Source: Clostridia bacterium (GTDB lineage Bacteria; Bacillota; Clostridia; Oscillospirales; CAG-272). Taken from it: a stretch of DNA of 64,000 bases. This document shows positions 9,775 through 18,583 of the stretch, piece after piece. The translations under genes and the position numbers were made by a program. Under the pieces are notes generated by a model. It worked only from the letters and a program-made list of their open reading frames with translations, was not told the DNA's origin and searched no databases. The DNA lies in NCBI GenBank assembly GCA_017503285.1, contig JAFVTH010000003.1:34206-98205 (forward strand), given 5' to 3'. The stretch's first letter is position 1. Each line of letters opens with the position of its first letter.

Positions 9775-10215
9775 TTACATACTACCAAGTATAGCTTCAA
9801 ACATTTCTGTGTACATCGGTAGAAGGATGGTGTAAGAAAGAATAACACTTACAACCCAGCTAATAGCACCTATAATTATTGCTGCAATACATTTACCCTT
9901 GTAGCTTGGTGTCTTTTTGATACCGATAATACCTAAAATAATACCAACAATTGGGCTAAAAATAATAGAGCAAAGAAGCGCCCATGTAGAAAGAGCAGGG
10001 GATTCTTGCCTTGTCGGGCTTTGCGCAGGCTGCTGATAAGCTTGCTGGTATGGGTGCTGATAAGGCTGCTGATAAGGATTTTGGTTTGGCTGCTGATAAG
10101 CAGTTTGATCGTTTTGATAATTTGTATTTTGCTGACTTGCTTGAACTCTTGTTCCACAGTTTCCGCAGAACAAAGCGTCATCAGGCAATTGTTGATTACA
10201 ATTTGGACAATTCAT
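9775..10215 (-). CDS. Zinc-ribbon membrane protein with Gln/Pro/Tyr repeat linker (DUF4190-like)
   Basis: Residues 1-21 form a zinc ribbon, with CPNC and CGNC pairs. Residues about 28-75 are a low-complexity linker with repeated (N/Q)PYQQ-type units. The C-terminal 70 residues hold two hydrophobic segments with the SPIVGIILGIIGI pattern seen in DUF4190-like proteins. The zinc ribbon is probably cytoplasmic and tethered to the membrane by the repeat linker. The function is not known. It follows the aminotransferase gene by 19 bases and may share its transcript. Confidence 0.75.
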   Translation of the reverse strand: MNCPNCNQQLPDDALFCGNCGTRVQASQQNTNYQNDQTAYQQPNQNPYQQPYQHPYQQAYQQPAQSPTRQESPALSTWALLCSIIFSPIVGIILGIIGIKKTPSYKGKCIAAIIIGAISWVVSVILSYTILLPMYTEMFEAILGSM

Positions 10216-10234
10216 AATAAGTCTCCTTCAAAAT

Positions 10235-11407
10235 TTATTTTTTCAGGCTCTCAATAAAAGCCTTAATTTTATCAAGTGCTTGCGAAAGGTGCTTAACGGA
10301 GTAGGCATAGGAAATTCTTATAAAGCCCTCGCCGCAATCTCCAAAGGCAGTGCCGGGAACAACAGCGCATTTGTGCTCAAAAAGCAATTTTTCTGCAAAT
10401 TCCTCGCTGCTAAGACCAAAGGGGGCAATATTTGGGTAAATATAGAAAGCGCCCTCAGGCTCAAAGCACTCAATGCCAATTTTTCTTAAGCCCTCAAGAA
10501 TGAACACACGCCTGCGATTGTACTCGTTGCGCATCATTTCAACATCCTCGTCGCCATTTCTCATAGCCTCAACTGCTGCAAATTGTGAAGCAGTAGGAGC
10601 GCACATAATAGCATATTGATGTATCTTAAGCATTTCCTTAATTAGCTCACGCGGACCGCAAAGGTAGCCAAGTCGCCAGCCGGTCATAGCATATGCCTTA
10701 GAAAAACCACTTGCTATAATGGTTCTTTCTCTCATACCCTCAATCGAGGCAATGGAAATATGTCTTTTTCCGTATGTAAGCTCGCCGTATATTTCATCGG
10801 AAAGTACAGCGATATTAGTTCCCTCAAGCACCTTAGCAATCTCCTCAAGCTCCTCTTTGGTAAGGATAGCGCCTGTTGGATTGTTAGGGAAGGGGAGAAC
10901 AAGCATTTTTGTCTTAGGTGTAATTGCGTTTTTTAGCTCCTCTGGGGTTAGCTTAAACTTATTTTCAAGCTTAGTATCAATGTTTACCACCTTAGCACCA
11001 AGCATCTGTGCAATAGGACCGTAGCAAACAAAGGAGGGCATAGGCACGATAACCTCGTCCCCCGGCTCTAAAATAGCGCGCATTGCCACATCAATAGCCT
11101 CGCTGCCACCAACAGTTACAATAACCTCGTCCTTAGGACAGTATTCAAGCTGGAAGCGGCGCTTTAGATATTTGGCAATTTCCTCTCTTAGCTCACCCGT
11201 ACCTGCATTAGAGGTGTAGTAGGTTTTACCCTTTTCAAGGCTTTCAATAGCAGCCTCACGGATATGCCAAGGAGTAACAAAGTCTGGCTGACCAACGGTT
11301 AAAGAAATAACATCTTCCATCTCGGAAAGCATATCGAAGAATCTTCTAATGCCCGATGGTTTGATATCACAAACCGTTTTAGACAGCATCTTTTCGTAGT
11401 CTATCAT
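10235..11407 (-). CDS. PLP-dependent aminotransferase, class I/II
   Basis: This 390-residue enzyme has the class I fold of aspartate and aromatic aminotransferases. The Schiff-base lysine is Lys 237 in SGFSKAYAMTGWRLGY, with the PLP-phosphate Arg 245 in WRLGY. PNNPTGA (174-180) and SDEIY (203-207) are the usual cofactor contacts. The substrate is not clear; relatives are annotated as PatA or AspC. Its start overlaps the stop of the Lrp-type regulator gene by 4 bases, which suggests that the regulator senses a substrate or product of this enzyme. Confidence 0.88.
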   Translation of the reverse strand: MIDYEKMLSKTVCDIKPSGIRRFFDMLSEMEDVISLTVGQPDFVTPWHIREAAIESLEKGKTYYTSNAGTGELREEIAKYLKRRFQLEYCPKDEVIVTVGGSEAIDVAMRAILEPGDEVIVPMPSFVCYGPIAQMLGAKVVNIDTKLENKFKLTPEELKNAITPKTKMLVLPFPNNPTGAILTKEELEEIAKVLEGTNIAVLSDEIYGELTYGKRHISIASIEGMRERTIIASGFSKAYAMTGWRLGYLCGPRELIKEMLKIHQYAIMCAPTASQFAAVEAMRNGDEDVEMMRNEYNRRRVFILEGLRKIGIECFEPEGAFYIYPNIAPFGLSSEEFAEKLLFEHKCAVVPGTAFGDCGEGFIRISYAYSVKHLSQALDKIKAFIESLKK

Positions 11408-11886
11408 ATGATTAGGTTTCCTCTTTCGTCAACCTCACAGCTACCATAAATAACGCCCTTATCCTTGTACTTTCTTAATACAAAGTGAGTAGCAGTAGCA
11501 GTAACGGAATCAATAGGAGCAAGCTTTTGTGCCACAAAGTATGCAACCTCTCTCATAGTCTTGCCCTCAATAATAAGAGCAAGGTCAAAGCCACCGGAGG
11601 ACATAAGGTAAAGTGACTTAACCTCCGGGTAGTTGTAAATTTTTTCGGCAATATGGTCAAAGCCCTTATCTCTTTGCGGCATAACCTTAACCTCTATAAT
11701 GGCGCTAACATACTCACGGGAGGTTTTGTCCCAGTCTATAAGTGTTTTGTAGCCAAGAATAACGCCGTCCGTTTCGTACTTGCTGATAGCGTCCTTTATC
11801 TCGCCAACCTCTTTAGAAAGCATAAGAGCAATTTGCTCAGGTGTAAGAGTAGCATCTTCTTCTAAAAGCTGTAAAATCTTTTCCAT
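11404..11886 (-). CDS. Lrp/AsnC family transcriptional regulator
   Basis: This is a 160-residue protein. The N-terminal 60 residues form the winged-helix AsnC-type DNA-binding domain, and the rest is the RAM-like ligand-binding domain with a YLMSSGGFDLALIIEG strand-turn typical of Lrp proteins. Such regulators bind amino acids and form octamers. It is first in an operon with an aminotransferase, so it may control that operon. The amino acid sensed cannot be told from sequence. Confidence 0.85.
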   Translation of the reverse strand: MEKILQLLEEDATLTPEQIALMLSKEVGEIKDAISKYETDGVILGYKTLIDWDKTSREYVSAIIEVKVMPQRDKGFDHIAEKIYNYPEVKSLYLMSSGGFDLALIIEGKTMREVAYFVAQKLAPIDSVTATATHFVLRKYKDKGVIYGSCEVDERGNLII

Positions 11887-11929
11887 AAGTAAGCCTCACA
11901 ATACTTTAGCATAATAAAAAGTTATCTTA

Positions 11930-11958
11930 ATATTAACATAAAAACACACCTGTGTCAA
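11930..11958 (-). promoter_or_regulatory. Promoter of the Lrp-aminotransferase operon
   Basis: TTGACA (11953-11958 on the minus strand), a 17-base spacer ending in TGT, then TAATAT (11930-11935). The divergent promoter at 11986 is 27 bases away, so a regulator bound between them could affect both genes. Confidence 0.7.
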
Positions 11959-11985
11959 TTATAACTTAAAAAATATAAAAAAATA

Positions 11986-12014
11986 TTGAAAATAGAAGGG
12001 CTGTGTGCTAAAAT
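11986..12014 (+). promoter_or_regulatory. Promoter of the sugar isomerase-like gene
   Basis: TTGAAA (11986-11991), a 17-base spacer ending in TGC, then TAAAAT (12009-12014). ACGAGG precedes the ATG at 12046. Confidence 0.75.
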
Positions 12015-12045
12015 TAACATATAAAAAAGTTACGAGGTATACGCT

Positions 12046-12906
12046 ATGAAAATATCAACAGAAATAATTTCAACCTCTCGTCACGTTGGCGAGCATAAGG
12101 CAATAGAGCTTATCGCCAAGGCAGGCTTTGACTGCTGGGATTTTTCCATGTTCGATATGGTTCAACTGGACTGGGAAAAAATGGTCCCAATTCCATCATC
12201 ACATCCAACATCAGGAAGCGAGTACGCAAAATTCGCTAAGGAGCTTCGTAAGGTTGCAGATGACTGTGGTATTGAGTGTAACCAATCCCACGCACCATTC
12301 CCAACCCGTATTGTAGGTCTTGACTTCATTAAAAGAGCAATAGAATGCACAGCCATTGCCGGTGGTAAAATTTGCATTGTTCATCCCGATAACAACGCAA
12401 GCGCAGAGGATAATGCAGAAATGTATAAGGAGCTTTTGCCATTTGCAAAGGATCACGGTGTTAAGATAGCAACAGAGAATATGTGGAACTGGGAAAGCGG
12501 CGCTACACACAGCAGCTTTGCCGCTTGTGCAACCGCAGAAAGCTTTTGCCGTCATATTGACCTTGTAAACGACCCATATTTAGTTGCTTGCCTTGACCTT
12601 GGCCACGCAGAAATGAAGGGCTCGGGAGATGGCGCACCATATATGATAAGACAGCTTGGCAATAGATTACAGGCACTCCATATCCATGACAATGACCAGC
12701 TTCATGACAGCCACCAAATCCCATTTTCGATGAAAATCGACTTTGTCGAAATTGCAAGAGCCCTGAGAGAAATAGGCTACGATGGTGTGCTTACCCTTGA
12801 GGCTGACAGATACCTTCAGGCATATAACCGGGACAATGTTTTCGAAGGGGTTAAGAAGCTTGCCGAAAGTGCAAGAAGGCTTAGCGACCTAATCGAGCAA
12901 AAATAG
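12046..12906 (+). CDS. Sugar phosphate isomerase/epimerase family protein
   Basis: This 286-residue protein is a predicted xylose-isomerase-like TIM barrel (AP endonuclease 2 family). Metal-binding residues typical of the fold can be seen: Glu in TENMWNWE near 145-150, Asp-x-x-His in CLDLGHAEM near 185, HIHDND near 223, and Glu in LTLEAD near 255. There is no signal peptide, so it is cytoplasmic. Family members isomerise or epimerise free sugars, inositol derivatives or hydroxypyruvate; the substrate here is unknown. It is a single-gene transcript. Confidence 0.82.
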   Translation: MKISTEIISTSRHVGEHKAIELIAKAGFDCWDFSMFDMVQLDWEKMVPIPSSHPTSGSEYAKFAKELRKVADDCGIECNQSHAPFPTRIVGLDFIKRAIECTAIAGGKICIVHPDNNASAEDNAEMYKELLPFAKDHGVKIATENMWNWESGATHSSFAACATAESFCRHIDLVNDPYLVACLDLGHAEMKGSGDGAPYMIRQLGNRLQALHIHDNDQLHDSHQIPFSMKIDFVEIARALREIGYDGVLTLEADRYLQAYNRDNVFEGVKKLAESARRLSDLIEQK

Positions 12907-12988
12907 TAAAATCAAACAAAAACTAAGTGCGTGTAGGCAGTCATATGTAACATATTATAAAAAATTTTGCATATGAATAAAATTTTTC

Positions 12989-13017
12989 TTTACAATCAAT
13001 ATTTTTTTTGATATACT
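12989..13017 (+). promoter_or_regulatory. Promoter of the CofE-like gene
   Basis: TTTACA (12989-12994), a 17-base spacer ending in TGA, then TATACT (13012-13017). The leader is about 60 bases. GGAG near 13071 is 11 bases before the ATG. Confidence 0.65.
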
Positions 13018-13085
13018 TATATTTGTTAATAAATCTTTTGCCCAATTTTTGCCGAATTGGACAGTAAAAAGGAGCGTATAAATTT

Positions 13086-14279
13086 ATGAGTCGTATGGTC
13101 GGTACAGTATCAAGAGGTCTTCGTGCACCAATCATCCGTCAGGGTGACGACCTTGTTGAAATTGTTACAAATTCCGTTCTTGAGGCAAGCCTTGACGATG
13201 GCTTTGCAGTGAAAAATCGTGACGTTGTTGCAATGACAGAGGCAATTGTTGCAAGGGCGCAGGGCAACTACGCAACCGTTGACGATATTGCAAAGGATGT
13301 TAAAGCAAAGCTTGGCGGTGGCACAATAGGTGTTATTTTCCCAATCCTCAGCCGTAACCGTTTTGCTATCTGCCTTCGTGGTATTGCAAAGGGTGCAAAG
13401 AAGGTTGTTCTTATGCTTTCTTACCCATCTGACGAGGTTGGTAACCATCTTATTAGCCTTGATAAGCTTGATGAGAAGGGTATTGACCCATACAAGGACG
13501 TATTAGATCTTAAAACATATAGAGAGCTTTTTGGTTACGAAAAGCACACCTTCACAGGCGTTGACTATGTAGAGTATTACGAAATGCTTATCAGAGAAAG
13601 CGGTGCTGATGTAGAGATTATCTTTGCAAACGACCCAAGAGCAATCCTTAACTACACAAAAGCGGTTCTTAACTGTGATATTCACACTCGCTTCCGCACA
13701 AAGAGACTTCTTAAGAATGCAGGCGCTGAGGTTGTTTGCGGTCTTGACGAAATTCTTAATGCTCCTGTAGACGGCAGTGGCTATAACGAAAATTATGGAC
13801 TTCTCGGCTCTAACAAGGCAACAGAGGATAAGGTTAAGCTTTTCCCAAGAGATTGCCAAAAGCTTGTTGAGGACATTCAAGCAAAGCTTTATGAAAAGAC
13901 AGGCAAGCACGTAGAGGTTATGGTTTATGGTGACGGTGCGTTTAAGGACCCGGTTGGTAAGATTTGGGAGCTTGCTGACCCAATCGTTTCTCCGGCATAC
14001 ACAAGTGGTCTTGAGGGCACACCAAACGAGATTAAGATTAAGTATATAGCTGATAACGAGTTTGCAAGCCTTTCCGGCGACGCACTTAAGGAAGCTATAA
14101 AGGGCAAGATTCAGGAAAAGGATAGCAACCTTGTTGGTAAAATGGCATCTGAGGGTACAACTCCAAGACGTCTTACAGACCTTATCGGTTCACTTTGTGA
14201 CCTTACATCTGGCTCTGGCGATAAGGGTACACCTATCGTTTATATCCAAGGCTACTTTGATAACTACACAACAGAATAA
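13086..14279 (+). CDS. Coenzyme F420-0:L-glutamate ligase-like protein (CofE family)
   Basis: This 397-residue protein resembles the F420 gamma-glutamyl ligase family: an N-terminal segment with PIIRQGDDL, an acidic block VVAMTEAIVARAQGN near residue 50, and a C-terminal TPRRLTDLIGSLCDL stretch. CofE adds glutamates to coenzyme F420 with GTP. No other F420 gene is in the window, and gut Clostridia are not known to make F420. A related gamma-glutamylation reaction is therefore possible, which is inference. It is transcribed alone and closed by a strong terminator. Confidence 0.8.
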   Translation: MSRMVGTVSRGLRAPIIRQGDDLVEIVTNSVLEASLDDGFAVKNRDVVAMTEAIVARAQGNYATVDDIAKDVKAKLGGGTIGVIFPILSRNRFAICLRGIAKGAKKVVLMLSYPSDEVGNHLISLDKLDEKGIDPYKDVLDLKTYRELFGYEKHTFTGVDYVEYYEMLIRESGADVEIIFANDPRAILNYTKAVLNCDIHTRFRTKRLLKNAGAEVVCGLDEILNAPVDGSGYNENYGLLGSNKATEDKVKLFPRDCQKLVEDIQAKLYEKTGKHVEVMVYGDGAFKDPVGKIWELADPIVSPAYTSGLEGTPNEIKIKYIADNEFASLSGDALKEAIKGKIQEKDSNLVGKMASEGTTPRRLTDLIGSLCDLTSGSGDKGTPIVYIQGYFDNYTTE

Positions 14280-14283
14280 AATT

Positions 14284-14313
14284 AAAGAGACCCGATTTTG
14301 GGTCTCTTTTTTT
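14284..14313 (+). terminator. Rho-independent terminator after the CofE-like gene
   Basis: AAAGAGACCC (14284-14293) pairs with GGGTCTCTTT (14300-14309) around a 6-base loop and is followed by more T. Confidence 0.88.
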
Positions 14314-14323
14314 GCTTTTATCC

Positions 14324-14353
14324 TTGCTTTTACCATATAAAATATGGTACAAT
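14324..14353 (+). promoter_or_regulatory. Promoter with embedded palindrome before the nuclease operon
   Basis: TTGCTT (14324-14329) and TACAAT (14348-14353) are 18 bases apart, with TGG before the -10 box. A perfect palindrome with 8-base arms, TACCATAT-AAA-ATATGGTA (14331-14349), fills the spacer and touches the -10 box. Its place would suit a repressor operator. Confidence 0.6.
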
Positions 14354-14371
14354 AATAAATGAGGTGATAAT

Positions 14372-14761
14372 ATGAAAATTATTGTCTGTATAGACGACAA
14401 AAAAGGGATGCTTTTCAACAAAAGGAGACAAAGCAGAGACCGCTTGTTGATTGAAAATTTAGAAAAGCACTTAGCTGGCAGGGAAGTATATATAAGCCCA
14501 TACTCTAAGGCGCTTTTTGAAAAGTCAGCTATCAATTATAAGGTGGTCGAAAACCCCATAGAAGTAGGGCAGGGCTATGCATTTATAGAAAACACGCCCC
14601 TACCAAACGATGCAGAGGAAATAGTTGTTTATCATTGGAATAGACACTACCCGGCTGACACCTATTTTACAATGGATATAAGCGCATATAATAAGACATC
14701 ATCAGAGGAATTTGTTGGCTCCTCCCATGAAAAAATTACAAAAGAGGTATACGTTAAATGA
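14372..14761 (+). CDS. Conserved protein of unknown function
   Basis: This 129-residue soluble protein begins MKIIVCIDDKKGMLFN and has no signal peptide. I recognise the pattern as a conserved clostridial family but cannot assign a function; an automatic RNase Z label sometimes given to such proteins is not supported, as no metallo-beta-lactamase motif is present. A Trp-containing motif VVYHWNRHYPADTYF near residue 90 is its most striking part. Its stop overlaps the start of the nuclease lipoprotein gene (ATGA), so the two are translationally coupled. Confidence 0.7.
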   Translation: MKIIVCIDDKKGMLFNKRRQSRDRLLIENLEKHLAGREVYISPYSKALFEKSAINYKVVENPIEVGQGYAFIENTPLPNDAEEIVVYHWNRHYPADTYFTMDISAYNKTSSEEFVGSSHEKITKEVYVK

Positions 14762-15786
14762 AGAAATTTTTAATATCGGCTTTAACTCTTTTACTGGTTC
14801 TGTGCTTCATACTAACAGGCTGTGATTTTCTTGAAATCCCACCAATAGATACAGGCTCAAGCACAGGCACAAGTACAGGTACAGATACAAGCACAGGCTC
14901 AGGACAAACCACACCACCTGTTTTAGACGATGCTAATTTACCCGAGTATGAAATCGAGGGCATTCCGTCATATAGCGGAGAGCCATATGTTGCACTTAAT
15001 GATAATCAGCCACAGTTTACAAGTCAGGACTTAACAACCGAGTCCTATGAGTTTTATAGTGAGCTTGATAGCCTTGGCAGGTGCCAAATGGTTATTGCCT
15101 GCATTGGCATTGACCTTATGCCAACCGAGGACAGGGGCAGTATAAGCAGCGTTACCCCATCTGGCTGGGTGCAGGCAAAGTACGACATTGTTAGCGGTAA
15201 AGTTCTTTATAACCGTTGCCACCTTATCGGTCATCAGCTAACAGGCGAGAATGCAAATAAGAGAAATCTTATCACAGGCACAAGATATCTAAATATAGAC
15301 GGTATGCTTCCCTTTGAGAATATGATTGCCGACTATGTTAAGGAAACAGAAAACCACGTTTTATTTAGAGTTACCCCACTTTTCTATGGAAACAACCTTG
15401 TTGCAACAGGCGTTCAAATGGAGGCATATTCCATAGAGGATGAGGGAGAGGGCATTTGCTTTAACGTTTTTGCATATAACGTTCAACCGGGTATAGCAAT
15501 TAACTATCTTACAGGAGAGAGCTACCTTGCAGGGGAGGTACCAACCCCGGACCAAAGCCAAACTCAAACTGAAATACAAACAGGCACATCGGGCGACGGC
15601 TCTTTAGCAGACGACCCGGAGCTTAATGAGCAAACCTACATACTAAACACAAGCAGCAAAAAATACCACAAGCCCACCTGCTCAGGCGTTACCACAATGA
15701 AGGAAGAGAATAAGCAGGAGTACACAGGCACCAAGGAAGAGCTTGAAAGCCAAGGCTACGAGGCATGTGGCACATGCAAGCCATAA
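14758..15786 (+). CDS. DNA/RNA non-specific endonuclease lipoprotein with C-terminal Ada-like zinc domain
   Basis: This 342-residue protein starts with a lipoprotein signal (lipobox near FILTGC, Cys 22) and a Thr/Ser/Gly repeat linker, about residues 33-50. The nuclease core resembles the EndA/NucA group, with RCHLIGHQ supplying the catalytic His and ANKRNLITGTRYLN supplying the metal-binding Asn. The last 45 residues have the spacing of an Ada-like zinc site (HKPTC and CGTC), often found at the end of secreted nucleases. It is probably cell-surface anchored and used for nutrient DNA breakdown or defence against free DNA. Coupling with the preceding unknown gene suggests a joint role, perhaps immunity or regulation; that is inference. 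Confidence 0.85.
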   Translation: MKKFLISALTLLLVLCFILTGCDFLEIPPIDTGSSTGTSTGTDTSTGSGQTTPPVLDDANLPEYEIEGIPSYSGEPYVALNDNQPQFTSQDLTTESYEFYSELDSLGRCQMVIACIGIDLMPTEDRGSISSVTPSGWVQAKYDIVSGKVLYNRCHLIGHQLTGENANKRNLITGTRYLNIDGMLPFENMIADYVKETENHVLFRVTPLFYGNNLVATGVQMEAYSIEDEGEGICFNVFAYNVQPGIAINYLTGESYLAGEVPTPDQSQTQTEIQTGTSGDGSLADDPELNEQTYILNTSSKKYHKPTCSGVTTMKEENKQEYTGTKEELESQGYEACGTCKP

Positions 15787-15794
15787 CAAACAAA

Positions 15795-15825
15795 AAAAGA
15801 AGCCGTTTTATACGGCTTCTTTTTA
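15795..15825. terminator. Bidirectional terminator between convergent genes
   Basis: GAAGCCGT (15799-15806) pairs with ACGGCTTC (15812-15819), flanked by A and T runs. It closes the nuclease operon and, on the other strand, the membrane-protein gene ending at 15823. Confidence 0.85.
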
Positions 15826-16287
15826 TTCGTAAAGCAAATTTTCAATATAAGAGATTTTTCGTTTAGCCCTAAAGCTAGTTATAAATAGAGATATGCCATC
15901 TACTATTAATAAAATGCTGGACATAACAATGAAAGCAATTCCAAGACTTTCGTAAAATGCTAACAATATAATTCCACAAATGAGAGCAGTTATAAGAACA
16001 GAAATCGAAATTAAAAATTGAATTGGGAAATAACCCATTTTTACTATGCAACCATCTTCTGTATCAGTAAAGCTACCTTTAATGTACACACCACTGTATC
16101 TGGAAAATAGAGGCCTTGTTTTTCTTACTAAAAACCCCTTTTCATTTACTGTGCCCACCAGTGGTAATTCAGTAAGCTCCCTGTCAAAAATCCAAGCTCC
16201 AACGCTTTTATCAGTATACGCCTTCAGCTTAACACAAAGGTCTAAGGAGCTTTGTGCTAAAAATTTTATTGTTCGTTTAAAAAGCAC
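15823..16287 (-). CDS. Small membrane protein of unknown function
   Basis: This 154-residue protein has a soluble N-terminal half and two hydrophobic segments at about residues 91-113 and 115-137. It starts with GTG, supported by AAGGAGG 7 bases upstream. It follows the FGGY kinase gene by 27 bases and is probably co-transcribed. No family is recognised. Confidence 0.65.
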   Translation of the reverse strand: MLFKRTIKFLAQSSLDLCVKLKAYTDKSVGAWIFDRELTELPLVGTVNEKGFLVRKTRPLFSRYSGVYIKGSFTDTEDGCIVKMGYFPIQFLISISVLITALICGIILLAFYESLGIAFIVMSSILLIVDGISLFITSFRAKRKISYIENLLYE

Positions 16288-16314
16288 GGTATCCTCCTTG
16301 AAAGCCTGTTAAAC

Positions 16315-17847
16315 TTATAGCACCTCAACAGCCTTTCCTTCAACCAAAAGACCTTTTTTGTAGAGCTTCATAAAGTTGGCAAATTTTGCTTTTTCCTCAT
16401 CACTTGCCATAACTGTTTCCTTTTCACAGCTTGCAAATAGCTTGTCAAGGAAGCCCTCAAGCGTATCGCCACCAACAACATTGTAAAGAGCAAGCACGCT
16501 AACGCCCCAAGCGCCACCCTCGCCTGCATTCTTCATAACAGTAATAGGTGCATTAAGCGCCGCACTCATAGCATTTGCGCCAACAAATGGGGTTTTGAAA
16601 AATCCACCGTGTCCGCAAATATCATCAATTTGTACATTTTCCTCGTTTAGCGCTTCCATACCAATGCTCATAGCACCGAGAGCAGAGTAAAGCTGCATTT
16701 GCATAAAGTTTGCAAGTGAAAGCTTACCAGCGGGAAGCCTTGCAATTAGAGGAATACCGCTTTCCATGCCCACAATAGGCTCACCGGAAAGGAAGTTGTA
16801 GCCAACAACCCCACCCACATCAGAATCACTCTCAAGGGACTTTTCGTAAAGCTTGTCAAAAAGTGTACCCTTCTTGATAGTACCGCCGGCAAGCTCAATA
16901 ACCTCGTTAAATAGACTTGCCCAAGCATTAATTTCAGAAGTAAAGTTGTTTGCGTGTACCATAGCAACAGGAGCGCCGGATGGAGTAGCAACAATGTCAA
17001 TAGATTCATTTACCTTTGTAAGGGGCTTTTCAAGCACCACCATAGCAAAAGCAGATATACCTGCAGAAACATTTCCTGTGCGCATTTTAACAGCGTTTGT
17101 AGCCACCATACCTGTGCCTGCATCTCCCTCAGGTGGGCAAAGCTTAGCGCCGGGCTTAAGTGTGCCTGTTGGGTCCAGCAAAAGAGCACCGGCTTCGGTG
17201 AGCGTACCTGCATCAGCTCCGGCTGGCAAAGCCTCAGGCAAAAGCCTATATAGGTCCTCATTTATGCCATGCTTAGCAAGCAAAGCATTAAATTTTGCAA
17301 TTCTTTCCTTGTCATATGTATCGCCAAGAATAGGGAACATACCTGCTGCATCGCCAATGCCAAGCACCCTTTTGCCTGTTAGCATCCAATGCACATAGCC
17401 TGCAAGGGTAGTAAGAAAATCAACCTTGGAAATATGCTCCTCGCCGTTCAAAACAGCCTGGTAGTAGTGTGATGCGCTCCAACGCTGTGGCATATTAAAA
17501 TTAAGCTCCGAGGAAAGCTTCTTAGCTGCCTCGGCTGTGTTGGTGTTTCTCCAGGTTCTAAATGGAACAAGCAGCTCCCCGTCCTTATCAAAGGCAAGAT
17601 AGCCGTGCATCATAGCAGAAATACCAATTCCGTCAAGGCTTTCAATACTCTTACCGTAATTTTCGCAAAGTGATTTGTAAGAGTCCTGCAGTCCCTTCCA
17701 AACAGCCTCAAGAGAGTAGGTCCAAAGCCCGTTTTCAAGCTGATTTTCCCACTCGTGTGCGCCCTGTGCAATTACAGTGGCATTTTCGTCAATCAAAACC
17801 GACTTTATTCTTGTTGAGCCAAGCTCAATACCCAAAATTTTTTTCAT
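16315..17847 (-). CDS. FGGY-family carbohydrate kinase
   Basis: This roughly 510-residue enzyme has the FGGY plan: an N-terminal phosphate-1 loop (LGIELGSTRIKSVLID), a substrate-side GIGISAMMHGYLAFD strand, and a C-terminal ATP-binding half with DICGHGGFFKTP and GEGGAWG. Family members phosphorylate xylulose, ribulose, gluconate, glycerol and others. The substrate is not clear and no matching isomerase or transporter is adjacent. I chose ATG 17847, with GAGGTC 7 bases upstream, over an upstream ATG at 17892. The upstream one falls in the promoter -10 box. Confidence 0.85.
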   Translation of the reverse strand: MKKILGIELGSTRIKSVLIDENATVIAQGAHEWENQLENGLWTYSLEAVWKGLQDSYKSLCENYGKSIESLDGIGISAMMHGYLAFDKDGELLVPFRTWRNTNTAEAAKKLSSELNFNMPQRWSASHYYQAVLNGEEHISKVDFLTTLAGYVHWMLTGKRVLGIGDAAGMFPILGDTYDKERIAKFNALLAKHGINEDLYRLLPEALPAGADAGTLTEAGALLLDPTGTLKPGAKLCPPEGDAGTGMVATNAVKMRTGNVSAGISAFAMVVLEKPLTKVNESIDIVATPSGAPVAMVHANNFTSEINAWASLFNEVIELAGGTIKKGTLFDKLYEKSLESDSDVGGVVGYNFLSGEPIVGMESGIPLIARLPAGKLSLANFMQMQLYSALGAMSIGMEALNEENVQIDDICGHGGFFKTPFVGANAMSAALNAPITVMKNAGEGGAWGVSVLALYNVVGGDTLEGFLDKLFASCEKETVMASDEEKAKFANFMKLYKKGLLVEGKAVEVL

Positions 17848-17882
17848 AATAAAGACCTCATAAAAATATTTCTTATAAATAA

Positions 17883-17911
17883 ATTGTAGCATACTTTCAA
17901 GCTTATTTCAA
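17883..17911 (-). promoter_or_regulatory. Promoter of the FGGY kinase gene
   Basis: TTGAAA (17906-17911 on the minus strand), a 17-base spacer ending in TGC, then TACAAT (17883-17888). Its place rules out a start codon at 17892. Confidence 0.75.
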
Positions 17912-17960
17912 TTATTATTTGAAAAATAAAAGGGACGGATATATCTCCGTCTCCTTTTGG

Positions 17961-18545
17961 TCAAAACCAGCTGGAAATAAAAATTTCCAAACCAATAAAA
18001 ATTAAAATTGCACCGCCCAAAATTCCTGCCTTACCGGCAAGCTTAGTGCCGGCTTGCTTGCCGATAAAAATACCCACAAAGCAAATAAAGAATGTCAGAA
18101 CACCGATTATAAGGCAGGCAAGAAGTGCCTCCAGCCAGTTATATTCAGAAATAGTAAACCCAACAGAAAGTGCATCAATAGATGTGGCAACACCCTGTAT
18201 CAAAAGCGCACCTATGCCAACAGCAGGCTTTTCCTCTGTTGAGTCCTTGCTTTTAATACCCTCGAAAAGCATTTTGCCGCCAATAAAGCCAAGTAATATA
18301 AGGGCAATCCAAGGTATAAATTTTTCAAAATCCTCAAAAAGAGTAGCAATCGTGTGTACGCAAACCCAGCCTATCATAGGCATAGCAAATTGGAAAAAGG
18401 CAAAAATGCCACTTACGCCACACATTTTCAGCTTGCTCATCTTAGGCTCATTAAGACCGTTTGCAAGGGAAACGGAAAAAGCATCCATAGCAAGACCAAT
18501 ACCTAAAAGCAGGCTATACAAAAAGAAATGAAAATCTAAATTCAC
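17961..18545 (-). CDS. mntP: Manganese efflux pump MntP
   Basis: MntP exports Mn(II) across the membrane. The protein has six predicted membrane helices and the paired signature motifs DAFSVSLANG near the start and SIDALSVG in the second half. Its length of about 194 residues is normal. I chose the GTG at 18545, with GAGGG upstream, because the ATG at 18593 lies inside the promoter region. Transcription would start only about 30 bases before this GTG, so no yybP-ykoY manganese riboswitch is present, unlike many mntP genes. Confidence 0.88.
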   Translation of the reverse strand: MNLDFHFFLYSLLLGIGLAMDAFSVSLANGLNEPKMSKLKMCGVSGIFAFFQFAMPMIGWVCVHTIATLFEDFEKFIPWIALILLGFIGGKMLFEGIKSKDSTEEKPAVGIGALLIQGVATSIDALSVGFTISEYNWLEALLACLIIGVLTFFICFVGIFIGKQAGTKLAGKAGILGGAILIFIGLEIFISSWF

Positions 18546-18583
18546 GCCGTCCCTCGTATCAAAAATCAGCATTAGCGTGGTAT

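Noticed and set aside
12211-13910. Minus-strand frames of 110-135 codons opposite the isomerase and CofE-like genes
   Set aside because: They are shadows of well-supported genes and lack ribosome sites or recognisable motifs.
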